Positions 1 to 7,828 of a stretch of 64,000 bases of DNA are shown piece by piece; the stretch's first letter is position 1, and each line of letters begins with the position of its first letter. Where the stretch lies: NCBI RefSeq assembly GCF_041820985.1, contig NZ_JBGUAU010000011.1:62001-126000 (forward strand). Direction: 5' to 3'. Below the pieces are notes generated by a model that saw only the letters and a list, made by a program, of their open reading frames with translations, did not search any database and was not told where the DNA came from. The DNA comes from Evansella sp041820985 (lineage in GTDB: Bacteria > Bacillota > Bacilli > Bacillales > Salisediminibacteriaceae). The translations under genes were made by a program, and so were the position numbers.

Positions 1-1
1 A

Positions 2-979
2 GATAAAGATGGGGAAATATGGTGGCCAACTGAGAATGCTATGAATGGAGCAAAAAAAGTAAAGGAGCTTCGTCAAAAGGGCTCTACCAACATAGAAGAT
101 TATGAGGAAATTAGAGAGTTTTTACGTCCAAATATGGTTAGTATTCGAAAGAGTAACTATATTCTAATAGATGGACCAACGTTTCAAAACTCTCCTGCTT
201 GGAATGTACACCCTTGGATTTGTAAGCACATTACAATGCGGAACGTTACAATAAGAAATCCTTGGTTTTCACAAAATGGCGATGGTTTAGATTTAGAATC
301 GTGTCGTTATGCCATCGTAGAGAACTGTATATTTGATGTTGGGGACGACGCTATTTGTGTAAAATCTGGGAAAAACGCAGAAGGAAGAAAGCTGGGAATA
401 CCAACGGAAGATGTGATCATTCGTAACTGTGAAGTGTACAGTGGCCATGGAGGATTTGTCGTTGGTAGTGAAATGTCTGGCGGAGTTAGGAACGTGGAAG
501 TAACGAATTGTACATTTTATGGAACGGACACAGGACTACGCTTTAAAAGCACACGAGGACGTGGTGGTGTAGTAGAAAATATAGTAATTAATGATATCCG
601 AATGAATAACATTAAAGGGGAAGCTATCGTATTCCATATGTTTTATGAGATCTCAGATGAAGATGTTGTAAAGGGAACAGTTCCTGTCACGGAAGAAACT
701 CCTATTTTCCGAAATGTTTCTATTGAAAATGTTGTAAGTACAGGTGCTCAAACAGGTATCTTGTTAAAGGGTTTACCTGAAATGCCACTGGAAAATCTAT
801 TTTTCAAGAATTTATCGTTTACTTCTGTAAAAGGTGTTATTGGTTCTCAATGCTTGAATGTCCACTTCTCTAATGCAACAATGCTAGTGAAAGAAGGTTC
901 ACCATTTACATTAGAGAATTGTAAAAATACGTCTGTGAATGAAGAGCAAATCGGAGAAGGAAAAGTTACATTATCGTAA
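2..979 (+). CDS. GH28 polygalacturonase-like glycoside hydrolase (5' end outside window)
   Basis: The reading frame is open from the window edge (DKDGEIWWPTEN precedes the Met codon at 41), so the gene is cut by the window and the ATG at 41 is not its start. The product is the C-terminal part of a right-handed parallel beta-helix enzyme of family GH28, which hydrolyses galacturonosyl linkages in pectin. Visible GH28 signatures are NGDGLDLESC, DVGDDAICVKSG (the catalytic Asp pair), GHGGFVVGSEMSGG (catalytic-site His) and RFKSTRGRGG. It is related to the complete GH28 at 21529-23055. The next gene starts 23 bp downstream, so it probably shares an operon with the oxidoreductase and isomerase. 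Whether it has a signal peptide cannot be seen. Confidence 0.93.
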   Translation, partial: DKDGEIWWPTENAMNGAKKVKELRQKGSTNIEDYEEIREFLRPNMVSIRKSNYILIDGPTFQNSPAWNVHPWICKHITMRNVTIRNPWFSQNGDGLDLESCRYAIVENCIFDVGDDAICVKSGKNAEGRKLGIPTEDVIIRNCEVYSGHGGFVVGSEMSGGVRNVEVTNCTFYGTDTGLRFKSTRGRGGVVENIVINDIRMNNIKGEAIVFHMFYEISDEDVVKGTVPVTEETPIFRNVSIENVVSTGAQTGILLKGLPEMPLENLFFKNLSFTSVKGVIGSQCLNVHFSNATMLVKEGSPFTLENCKNTSVNEEQIGEGKVTLS

Positions 980-1002
980 TCTATTAAGTTAGGAGAAATG
1001 TA

Positions 1003-2013
1003 ATGGAGAAACAACATAATTTACTGTTAATTGGTCATGGAAACATAAGTAAAGCGTATGTAAAAGCTTTTTCTAACATGGACAACGTAAGAATCGCTGG
1101 TGTTGTTGGTCGAGATATGGATCGAGTACAAGAGTATGCTAAGCTACATTCTATTCCTCACTTTGGAATATCTATTGAGGATGTTGCTAGGGAAAGCAAT
1201 GCTACTGCAGCGGTAATTTGTACACCAAATGCACTTCATTATGAAGGTGTCATGACAGCATCGAAGTTAGGTCTTCATTGTCTATGTGAAAAACCATTGG
1301 ACATTTCTATAGAAAAACAAAATGAAATGATAAAAAGCTGTAACGATAAAAATGTCAAATTAGCAGTATCCTATATGAGACGGTTTATTGAACATTTGTG
1401 TTTTGTAAAAGAAGTAGTTGATTCAGGAAAACTAGGGAAAATTACGGTTGTAGATGTTACTATTAAGCACTTCCGACCGAAAGAGTACTACAATACATGG
1501 CATGGTACGGTTGAGATAGATGGTGGTGGCCCCTTTATTCAACAAGGAAGTCACATTATTGACTTAGCTTTATGGTTAGGAAATGGTTATGATGAAGTTC
1601 TTCAAGCAAAAAGGTTTCAAGTTTATCATGATATCGAAACGGAAGACCACGGTTATGCTGTAGTAAAATATAAGAATGGTGCCATTGGAATGATTGAAGC
1701 CTCCACAGCTAGTTTTGGAATGAAGCAAGAAGGGATAGAAATTTCAGGAACCTTAGGATCCATTGCAGCAAATTATGAGGAAATTACAATGTTTGATGTT
1801 CCTAGTGAATCATTACCTCGTTTTACAAGAGACAATTCAAATGAACAGTTGTTTTTATACTTAGCGAAGGATTTCATTTCTTCTATTGAAAAAGACGATG
1901 CGCCTTTTATTACTGGTGAATCTGCAAAAATTGCTACTGAGCTTATAAAAGAGATTTATAATGTTGCAGGAGATCCTATAAAAATGTGGAATGAAGAAAA
2001 AGGGAAAGAATAA
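1003..2013 (+). CDS. Gfo/Idh/MocA family NAD(P)-dependent oxidoreductase
   Basis: A 336-residue protein with an N-terminal Rossmann fold (LLLIGHGNIS, about residues 7-16), the family-typical CEKPLD motif (Glu96-Lys97-Pro98) and a C-terminal alpha/beta substrate domain (GGGPFIQQGSHIIDLALWLG). Members oxidise or reduce sugars, inositols or sugar acids with NAD(P). The start has a good ribosome binding site (taggagaaatgta before the ATG). It lies between a GH28 gene and a xylose-isomerase-like TIM-barrel gene, so it probably acts on a released uronic acid or sugar. The exact substrate cannot be read from sequence. Confidence 0.9.
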   Translation: MEKQHNLLLIGHGNISKAYVKAFSNMDNVRIAGVVGRDMDRVQEYAKLHSIPHFGISIEDVARESNATAAVICTPNALHYEGVMTASKLGLHCLCEKPLDISIEKQNEMIKSCNDKNVKLAVSYMRRFIEHLCFVKEVVDSGKLGKITVVDVTIKHFRPKEYYNTWHGTVEIDGGGPFIQQGSHIIDLALWLGNGYDEVLQAKRFQVYHDIETEDHGYAVVKYKNGAIGMIEASTASFGMKQEGIEISGTLGSIAANYEEITMFDVPSESLPRFTRDNSNEQLFLYLAKDFISSIEKDDAPFITGESAKIATELIKEIYNVAGDPIKMWNEEKGKE

Positions 2014-2048
2014 AAACTATCTATTTTTTTTGGAAGGGGATTTAAAAA

Positions 2049-2876
2049 ATGTCTGTAGGAGTTTTAGCACACTTATTTGGGAAATTACCGTATAAACAGC
2101 TTGCATATGAGGTGAGTTCTCAAGGGTTTACACACGTACAACTAGCTTTATGGAAAGCGATAGAGGATTACGACTTCAATAAGCCTGGTTTATTAAACCC
2201 TGGATTAGCAAAAGAAATAAAAGATGAATTCGCTAGACATGGTGTTTCTATTTCGGTTCTAGCTTGCTATTTGCATTTCTTTGATCGTGATGAAGAGGTG
2301 TTACGTGAAAATATTGAAAGATGTAAAGAGCTTGTTCGATATGCTAGCTTCCTAGGTGCGCCCGTTGTTGCCTTTGAGGTAGGGAAACCGAATGGAGAAG
2401 CAGATGCAAACGATTGGGCAAGACTGAAGGAAACGATTGAAGAAATCGTAGAAGAAGCAGGAAGATGGGGAGTAATCGTAGGAATTGAACCTGCAAATGA
2501 TCACCTTATTGGAACAGCAAAGGAATTATTGGCAATGCTAGAAGAAATTCCTTCTTCTCAAATTGGTGTCGTACTAGACCCAGGAAATTTGCTACACGAA
2601 GGAAATCTGGATAATCAAGATGAAGTTATCCGTGAAGCATTTGATTTATTAGGGAGTAGGATCGTTGCTTGTCACGCGAAAGACCGAATCTGGAAAGATA
2701 ATGAGGTTGTTACAGTACCTCCAGGCAAAGGACAAATGAATTATGAACTTTACATGGAGCTACTAGCTAAATATAAACCACACTGCAATATTATTATGGA
2801 AGAAGCTCAGCCACCACATCAAATGAAAGAATCAAAATACTATATCGAAAATATTCAACAAAAAGTTACTAAATAA
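2049..2876 (+). CDS. Sugar phosphate isomerase/epimerase family TIM-barrel protein
   Basis: A 275-residue protein of the AP-endonuclease-2/xylose-isomerase-like TIM-barrel family. Signatures are FEVGKPNGE, GIEPANDH (metal-ligand Glu), VLDPGNLLHEG (metal-ligand Asp), CHAKDR and a C-terminal IIMEEAQ strand with a likely Glu ligand. Relatives isomerise or epimerise keto-sugars or work as inosose dehydratases with a divalent metal. The ATG follows gaaggggattt at good spacing. It is 35 bp downstream of the Gfo/Idh/MocA gene; such a pair often catalyses consecutive steps on one sugar. No terminator is seen directly after it; a dispersed repeat follows. Confidence 0.85.
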   Translation: MSVGVLAHLFGKLPYKQLAYEVSSQGFTHVQLALWKAIEDYDFNKPGLLNPGLAKEIKDEFARHGVSISVLACYLHFFDRDEEVLRENIERCKELVRYASFLGAPVVAFEVGKPNGEADANDWARLKETIEEIVEEAGRWGVIVGIEPANDHLIGTAKELLAMLEEIPSSQIGVVLDPGNLLHEGNLDNQDEVIREAFDLLGSRIVACHAKDRIWKDNEVVTVPPGKGQMNYELYMELLAKYKPHCNIIMEEAQPPHQMKESKYYIENIQQKVTK

Positions 2877-2938
2877 ACTTTGTATAGAAATTAATGGTAT
2901 TTTTTATGCCCCATGCAAGTTGAAATTTGCACCATGGA

Positions 2939-3180
2939 GGATGAAAATACGTTATAAGATGTTTTAGAAACATCAACTTCCTATAGAATGAGCGAATGCC
3001 CACGGAACTCCAGTGGGAAGCAGAGCAGAGGCGAGACACCGTAGCAGACGGGAGCCAGGATGGCGACATGACGCCGTTGCCCACAGGACGTGGGCAGTAG
3101 CGAATGGAATAAAAACCAACAATATTAGGAATACTAGATAAGTTAACCTCCAATTGAGATTACGTATTTTAAGGGTTAAC
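2939..3180 (+). repeat. Dispersed GC-rich intergenic repeat, copy A
   Basis: A block of about 240 bp with a GC-rich core in AT-rich surroundings. Its left end reads ggatgaaaatacg and its right end attacgtatttt then aagggtt, so the ends form an imperfect inverted repeat. The core has the phrases gaactccagtgggaagcaga, gaggcgagacacc and gggcagtagcgaatggaata, all found again in copies B and C. Short open frames on either strand here differ between copies, so it is judged non-coding. The rest of the gap after the isomerase gene holds only the uxaA control region. Confidence 0.8.
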
Positions 3181-3191
3181 AACCAAAAAAT

Positions 3192-3239
3192 TGTCAATCT
3201 ACAAAAATAATAAAACAAATGTATTTTTGTAGATTGACA
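3192..3239. promoter_or_regulatory. Perfect 18-bp inverted repeat ending in the uxaA -35 box
   Basis: Arms TGTCAATCTACAAAAATA (3192-3209) and TATTTTTGTAGATTGACA (3222-3239) are exact reverse complements around a 12-nt spacer. The last six bases of the right arm are the TTGACA -35 hexamer. It lies upstream of the predicted transcription start and has no U-tract, so a protein-binding site is likelier than a terminator. Confidence 0.6.
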
Positions 3240-3262
3240 TCTATTTCATAGAGACTTATAAT
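3234..3262 (+). promoter_or_regulatory. SigA-type promoter of uxaA
   Basis: Consensus TTGACA (3234-3239), a 17-bp spacer and consensus TATAAT (3257-3262). The predicted start point near 3269 falls inside the palindromic operator that follows. Confidence 0.85.
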
Positions 3263-3263
3263 A

Positions 3264-3285
3264 AAAATAACAACGTTGTTATTTT
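3264..3285. promoter_or_regulatory. LacI-family operator (KdgR/ExuR type) at uxaA
   Basis: A perfect 22-bp palindrome centred on AACAACGTTGTT, starting two bases after the -10 box. The same core lies before the LacI-type repressor gene (30332-30343) and before the oxidoreductase at 44993. Its position would block transcription initiation when bound. Confidence 0.8.
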
Positions 3286-3317
3286 ATAATAAAACAACGA
3301 TTAATAAGGAGGACATT

Positions 3318-4811
3318 ATGGCATCTACACATTTACATGTTAATAAAACAGATAACGTAGTGGTGACGTTAAAGGAATATAAAGAAGGCGAAGTATTACA
3401 ATTTGAAGATAAAGAAATAACAATAAAAGAAGATATTCCATCAGGACATAAAATTGCACTTGATACAATTGCTCAAAATGAGAACGTTATCAAATTTGGT
3501 TTTCCAATTGGTAGTGCAAAAGAAACAATTGAAGCAGGATCTTGGGTTCATACGCACAACGTAAAAACAAATCTTGAGGGAACCCTAGATTATAGTTATA
3601 ATCCGAAACCTTCTAAGGTTAAAAAAGGCACTTCAGAGAGAACTTTTAATGGGTACGTTCGTGAAAATGGTGAAGTAGGAATTCGTAATGAAGTATGGAT
3701 TATTAATACTGTAGGCTGTATTAATAAAACATGTGAAATTGTTGCGAAAATGGCAAACGAGCAATTCAAAGACGAAAAAATAGATGGTGTGTATCATTAT
3801 TCACATTTATTCGGCTGTTCGCAGTTAGGTGATGACCTTCATAATACGCAAAAGATCTTAAGTAATATGGTTCATCATCCAAACGCAGCAGCAATTCTAG
3901 TTTTGGGTCTTGGCTGTGAAAATAACTATATCGATGTATTTAAAGAAGTACTTGGTGAGTACGACGAAAGACGTGTTAAATTTTTAGAAGTACAAGTAGC
4001 ACAAGATGAAATTGGCGAAGCGATGGAACTCATGGAAGAGCTTGTAGACTATGCTAAAACTTTTGAGCGTCAGCCTGTTCCAGTTTCTAAACTTAAGGTC
4101 GGTTTAAAATGTGGTGGATCTGACGGATTCTCTGGTATTACTGGTAACCCACTATTAGGTTCATTCTCAGACAAACTTATTTCTCACGGAGGTTCAACTA
4201 TTTTAACTGAAACTCCTGAATTGTTTGGTGCAGAAGAAATGCTAATGGAAAGAGCAAAAGATGAAGAGACATTCACTAAAATCGTCGATTTAGTAAATGA
4301 TTTTAAAGAATACTTCATAAAGCATGATCAAAATGTATATGAAAACCCATCACCTGGAAATAAAAAAGGTGGAATTACAACATTAGAAGAAAAATCCTTA
4401 GGAAATGTTCAAAAAGGTGGATTTGCTGAAGTAGTGGATGTTCTTCCATACGGTGATCGTATGAAAGAAGAAGGATTAACACTATTACAAGGTCCAGGAA
4501 ATGATTTAGTATCTGTAACAGCATTAGCTGCATCTGGAGCACATATTGTTCTATTTACTACAGGTCGTGGTACTCCATTTGGAGGTCCAGTACCAACAGT
4601 AAAAATTTCAACAAATTCTGATTTATACAATAAAAAGAAAAACTGGATTGACTTTAACGCTGGCCAATTAGTAGAAGGAAAAGACAAAGAGGAATTAACA
4701 GACGAATTCTTTGAATACATCATTAAACTAGCATCAGGTGAATTAAAGACAAATAATGAAAAATTTGGCTTTAAAGAAATTTCCATCTTTAAAGATGGAG
4801 TTATACTATAA
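3318..4811 (+). CDS. uxaA: Altronate dehydratase
   Basis: A 497-residue UxaA-family protein that dehydrates D-altronate to 2-keto-3-deoxy-D-gluconate in the galacturonate pathway. An N-terminal SAF-like domain (about residues 1-90, ending in SWVHTHNVKTNLEG) precedes the catalytic part with VGCINKTCE, FGCSQLGDD, LGLGCENN and LKCGGSDGFSG, whose cysteines and histidines fit a metal site. The frame extends upstream to 3276, but that part overlaps the operator; the ATG at 3318 follows aaggaggaca at ideal spacing and is chosen. It has its own promoter and operator, while uxaB follows 352 bp later after a repeat, so the two may form one long transcript or two units. Confidence 0.95.
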   Translation: MASTHLHVNKTDNVVVTLKEYKEGEVLQFEDKEITIKEDIPSGHKIALDTIAQNENVIKFGFPIGSAKETIEAGSWVHTHNVKTNLEGTLDYSYNPKPSKVKKGTSERTFNGYVRENGEVGIRNEVWIINTVGCINKTCEIVAKMANEQFKDEKIDGVYHYSHLFGCSQLGDDLHNTQKILSNMVHHPNAAAILVLGLGCENNYIDVFKEVLGEYDERRVKFLEVQVAQDEIGEAMELMEELVDYAKTFERQPVPVSKLKVGLKCGGSDGFSGITGNPLLGSFSDKLISHGGSTILTETPELFGAEEMLMERAKDEETFTKIVDLVNDFKEYFIKHDQNVYENPSPGNKKGGITTLEEKSLGNVQKGGFAEVVDVLPYGDRMKEEGLTLLQGPGNDLVSVTALAASGAHIVLFTTGRGTPFGGPVPTVKISTNSDLYNKKKNWIDFNAGQLVEGKDKEELTDEFFEYIIKLASGELKTNNEKFGFKEISIFKDGVIL

Positions 4812-4889
4812 GAATTAATATTTTCTGAGAAAGATAGATTCTGAGAATAATATTGAAGAGCTTCAGCCTAAGAGTAGTTACTTCATGAT

Positions 4890-5128
4890 GGATGAAAATA
4901 TGATGTTAGTATTGTAGTACTATTCACTTTATATGGAATGAGCGGAAGTCCACGAACTCCAGTGGGAAGTAGAGTAGGGGCGAGACACCTTAGTGACCTA
5001 GTCGTGGAGGTGGCTCGGCAACTCCCCACTGGAAAGGAGTGGGCAGTAGCGAATGAAATATGAGCCCACAGGATTAGTAATACTAGATAAGTTAACAACT
5101 AATGATATTACGTATTTTCAGGGTAGAC
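4890..5128 (+). repeat. Dispersed GC-rich intergenic repeat, copy B
   Basis: Same family and orientation as copy A. It begins ggatgaaaatatg, has core phrases cgaactccagtgggaagtag and gggcagtagcgaatgaaata, and ends tactagataagttaac followed by attacgtattttcagggtag. It fills most of the uxaA-uxaB gap. Only the last 35 bases, including the uxaB ribosome binding site, lie outside it. Confidence 0.82.
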
Positions 5129-5163
5129 AAAAAGCAAATTATAAAAAATAGAAGAGGTGTACT

Positions 5164-6675
5164 ATGAAACAGTTAAACAAATCACTAACAAAAGCAGACA
5201 TGAATGCAGCTGTAGAATATAACATTCAAGAAAACTTACCAGAAAAAGTATTACAAATTGGAGAAGGTAACTTCCTTCGTGGCTTTATCGACTGGCTTAT
5301 TCAACAAATGAATAATAAAGGAGTATTTAACGGTAAAGTAGTTGTAGCACAGCCTATTAACTTTGGAAAAATGATCGACATGTTAAATGAACAAGATTGT
5401 CTATATACAGTAGTACTTCAAGGTGTTCAAAATGGTCAAGTGGTAGATAAGAGTGAAGTTATCTCTTCTATCTCTAGAGCATTAGATACTTATAATCAGT
5501 GGGATGAGGTACTAGCTGTTGCAGCATCATCTGACTTGGAAATCGTCATCTCCAATACAACAGAAGCAGGTATTACCTATGTTCAAGAAGAATTTACAGA
5601 AGGTGTAGTTCCTGAATCATATCCAGCTAAATTAACCGCATTACTTTACCACCGTTACAAAGCGTTTAACGGAAGTGCAGATTCTGGATTAGTAATTGTT
5701 CCTTGTGAGTTAATCGAAGAAAATGCAGTGAAGCTAAAAGAACTAGTTCTTCAATTAGCATCAGAGTGGAATTTACCTGCTGAATTTACAACTTGGTTAG
5801 AAGAAAGCAATAAATTCTGTAATACGTTAGTAGACCGCATCGTACCTGGTTATCCTAGAGATACTATCGACGAAGTGACAGAAATGTTAGGTTATAAAGA
5901 TAATCTAATCGTAGTTGGTGAACCATACCACATGTTTGCAGTAGATGGAGATGAAGAGGTTCAAGAAAAACTTCCGTTCCACAAAGCTGGATTAAACATC
6001 AAATGGGGAGACATTACACCACACCGTGAATTAAAAGTGCGCCTTTTAAACGGTCCGCATACAATGATGTTCTCAGCTGCATACTTATATGGTGTTGATA
6101 TGGTTCTAGAAGTAATGGAAAATGAAACATTACGTAAATTCGTTAACCAAGGTTTTTCAGAAATAATGCCCACGGTTCACTCGGAAGAATCTGAAAAAGT
6201 TGCATTTGTAGAAGCTGTTACAGAACGATTCCTAAATCCATATACGAAACACTATTTAACTGATATCGGCTTAAATGCAGTTTACAAGTTTAAATCAAGA
6301 TTATTACCTTCAGTAAAACGTTATGTAGAAAGTGAAGGAACTCTTCCAAAAACGATTACTTTCTCACTTGCGTCACTATTTGCTTTCTATCGTCCAATTC
6401 GTCAAGAAGAGAATGCGTTAATTGGTAACCGTAATGGTGTAGAATATACAATGAGAGAAAATGATAACGTTATTGAAGCATTAGCAACTGGATGGGGTAA
6501 ATTTGAAGCTGGTGAAATGAGCATCAATGGACTAGTAACGACTTTATTAGCTGATGAGAGCATTTGGAGTGAAGACTTAAATCAAATTCCTGGTTTAACT
6601 GACGCTGTTACTTCATACCTCCAACAAATTGTTGATGAAGGTATGAAAGCAAGTGTAGAGAGCTTAGTAAAGTAA
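5164..6675 (+). CDS. uxaB: Tagaturonate reductase (altronate oxidoreductase)
   Basis: A 503-residue member of the polyol-specific long-chain dehydrogenase family. It interconverts D-tagaturonate and D-altronate with NAD(H), the step before UxaA. The N-terminal dinucleotide-binding motif is VLQIGEGNFLRGFIDWLI (about residues 30-47). The conserved C-terminal region has KVRLLNGPHTMMF, with the Lys and His expected in the active site of this family. The ATG follows agaggtgtact. Length is close to that of known UxaB proteins (about 480-500). A strong bidirectional terminator follows directly. Confidence 0.95.
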   Translation: MKQLNKSLTKADMNAAVEYNIQENLPEKVLQIGEGNFLRGFIDWLIQQMNNKGVFNGKVVVAQPINFGKMIDMLNEQDCLYTVVLQGVQNGQVVDKSEVISSISRALDTYNQWDEVLAVAASSDLEIVISNTTEAGITYVQEEFTEGVVPESYPAKLTALLYHRYKAFNGSADSGLVIVPCELIEENAVKLKELVLQLASEWNLPAEFTTWLEESNKFCNTLVDRIVPGYPRDTIDEVTEMLGYKDNLIVVGEPYHMFAVDGDEEVQEKLPFHKAGLNIKWGDITPHRELKVRLLNGPHTMMFSAAYLYGVDMVLEVMENETLRKFVNQGFSEIMPTVHSEESEKVAFVEAVTERFLNPYTKHYLTDIGLNAVYKFKSRLLPSVKRYVESEGTLPKTITFSLASLFAFYRPIRQEENALIGNRNGVEYTMRENDNVIEALATGWGKFEAGEMSINGLVTTLLADESIWSEDLNQIPGLTDAVTSYLQQIVDEGMKASVESLVK

Positions 6676-6687
6676 ATTATACAAGAT

Positions 6688-6736
6688 AAAATATAAGAAG
6701 AAGACCTTACATTGTAAGGTCTTCTTCTTATATTTT
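6688..6736. terminator. Bidirectional terminator between uxaB and the DUF624 gene
   Basis: Perfect 23-bp stem (6688-6710 with 6714-6736) around a 3-nt loop, with A-rich and T-rich flanks on both strands. It serves the two convergent genes and overlaps the stop codon of the - strand gene. Confidence 0.92.
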
Positions 6737-7406
6737 ACTCATTCGTAGAAGCATTTTCTGCCTTTTCTTTTTGCTTCTGTTCATACTTTTCTTTTTTTGA
6801 AACTAGTGTTCTGAATGCGAGATTACCAAGCCACATAATATATAAACCAGTTACACTAACACTAAAGAAGGGAATTAATCCTGGAACTCTCATAAATATA
6901 TAATAAAGTGCTGCTATACCTACAGCCATTAAAATAGTAATATGGAAATTTGTAATGCCTATCAAGATTGCAAACTTGAAATATTCTTTTAACTTAAGAT
7001 CATAGTGTACATATACAGGGATAATGTAGAATGTGAATGTTAGGTAAAGAATACCAGCTAAGAACAATACAGCTAATAGTACCGTGTGCAACGTTCCTTC
7101 TACAAGAGATAAATATTGTAAATCTATATAGAGAATATAACCAATGATCAGAATTACCAGTCCAAAGATATTTCCTTTTATAAATTCTGTTTTAAATGTA
7201 CCGAAGAAAGTTTTAAAAACCGGAATATCAAATTCACCTAAAATCCATTTTCTTAGTATGGTAAACATTGCTATTGAAGCAGGCATAAAACCAAAGAAAA
7301 ATAAGCCAATTGTTGTAAATAATATCCACAATAAATTAACATATGCTAGCCTCATGATCCATTCACTTACTCGATAAAAACCACCCATTAATCCACCCAT
7401 TTGCAT
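6735..7406 (-). CDS. DUF624 family membrane protein (YesL-like)
   Basis: A 223-residue membrane protein with about five hydrophobic segments. Its N-terminus (MGGFYRVSEWIMRLAYVNLLW) and the motif FFFGFMPASIAMFTILRKW match the DUF624 family, whose B. subtilis member YesL sits in the rhamnogalacturonan locus. The charged C-terminal tail (KKEKYEQKQKEKAE) should be cytoplasmic. The biochemical role of DUF624 is not established. It diverges from the YesS-like regulator at 7829, and two further paralogues at 52323 and 62343 also lie next to sensor genes, so a role in transport or sensing is inferred. The first ATG follows gagaaggagga-like sequence (agaagaggga) and is accepted. Confidence 0.85.
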   Translation of the reverse strand: MQMGGLMGGFYRVSEWIMRLAYVNLLWILFTTIGLFFFGFMPASIAMFTILRKWILGEFDIPVFKTFFGTFKTEFIKGNIFGLVILIIGYILYIDLQYLSLVEGTLHTVLLAVLFLAGILYLTFTFYIIPVYVHYDLKLKEYFKFAILIGITNFHITILMAVGIAALYYIFMRVPGLIPFFSVSVTGLYIMWLGNLAFRTLVSKKEKYEQKQKEKAENASTNE

Positions 7407-7828
7407 AATATATCCCTCTTCTCTCTATCTTTTAACAATACATTTTTAACATTAGATATCTCAATTATTTAAAGCGTTTACTTATTATATTTTACCATAG
7501 TTTTAAGTATATGAAATTATTATCACAATAAGTTCATTTAATAGTTAAAAACATGAAAGAAAGATAATAAAAATTAAAAAAATCACTTTAGTAGTGGTAT
7601 AATAGTAGGAGGTCAATAGCATTCTTCGACAATTTTCTGCTGTCTACTTTTAAAACATAAAAATATAACAATTATAAGAACATTTTTAAAAAATACTGTA
7701 AAAAGAATTAAAATAAATTATACTTACTTAAGTAAAATTGGGTAATAAATTTCTATTGTTGGAAGCGTAATCAATTTTTATGTACTTTCTATGTACTAGT
7801 TAACGTCGTTATACCTGGGGGAATTACA
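7407..7828. promoter_or_regulatory. Divergent control region with cre-like sites
   Basis: AT-rich gap between the divergent DUF624 and YesS-like genes. It holds two cre-like sequences: TTAAAGCGTTTACT (7469-7482) and TGGAAGCGTAATCA (7760-7773). A TATAAT hexamer lies at 7598-7603, followed by taggagg, without a convincing -35. No gene is seen inside. Confidence 0.45.

Noticed and set aside
2869..3218. Two - strand open frames of 94 and 81 codons
   Set aside because: Both lie in repeat copy A; frames in the other copies differ and are not conserved as proteins.
3291..3300. AACAACG just before the uxaA ribosome binding site as a second operator
   Set aside because: Only a half-site; the other half does not match the palindrome.
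4409..4786. 125-codon - strand frame inside uxaA
   Set aside because: Antisense shadow of a clear gene, with no ribosome binding site and no recognisable family.
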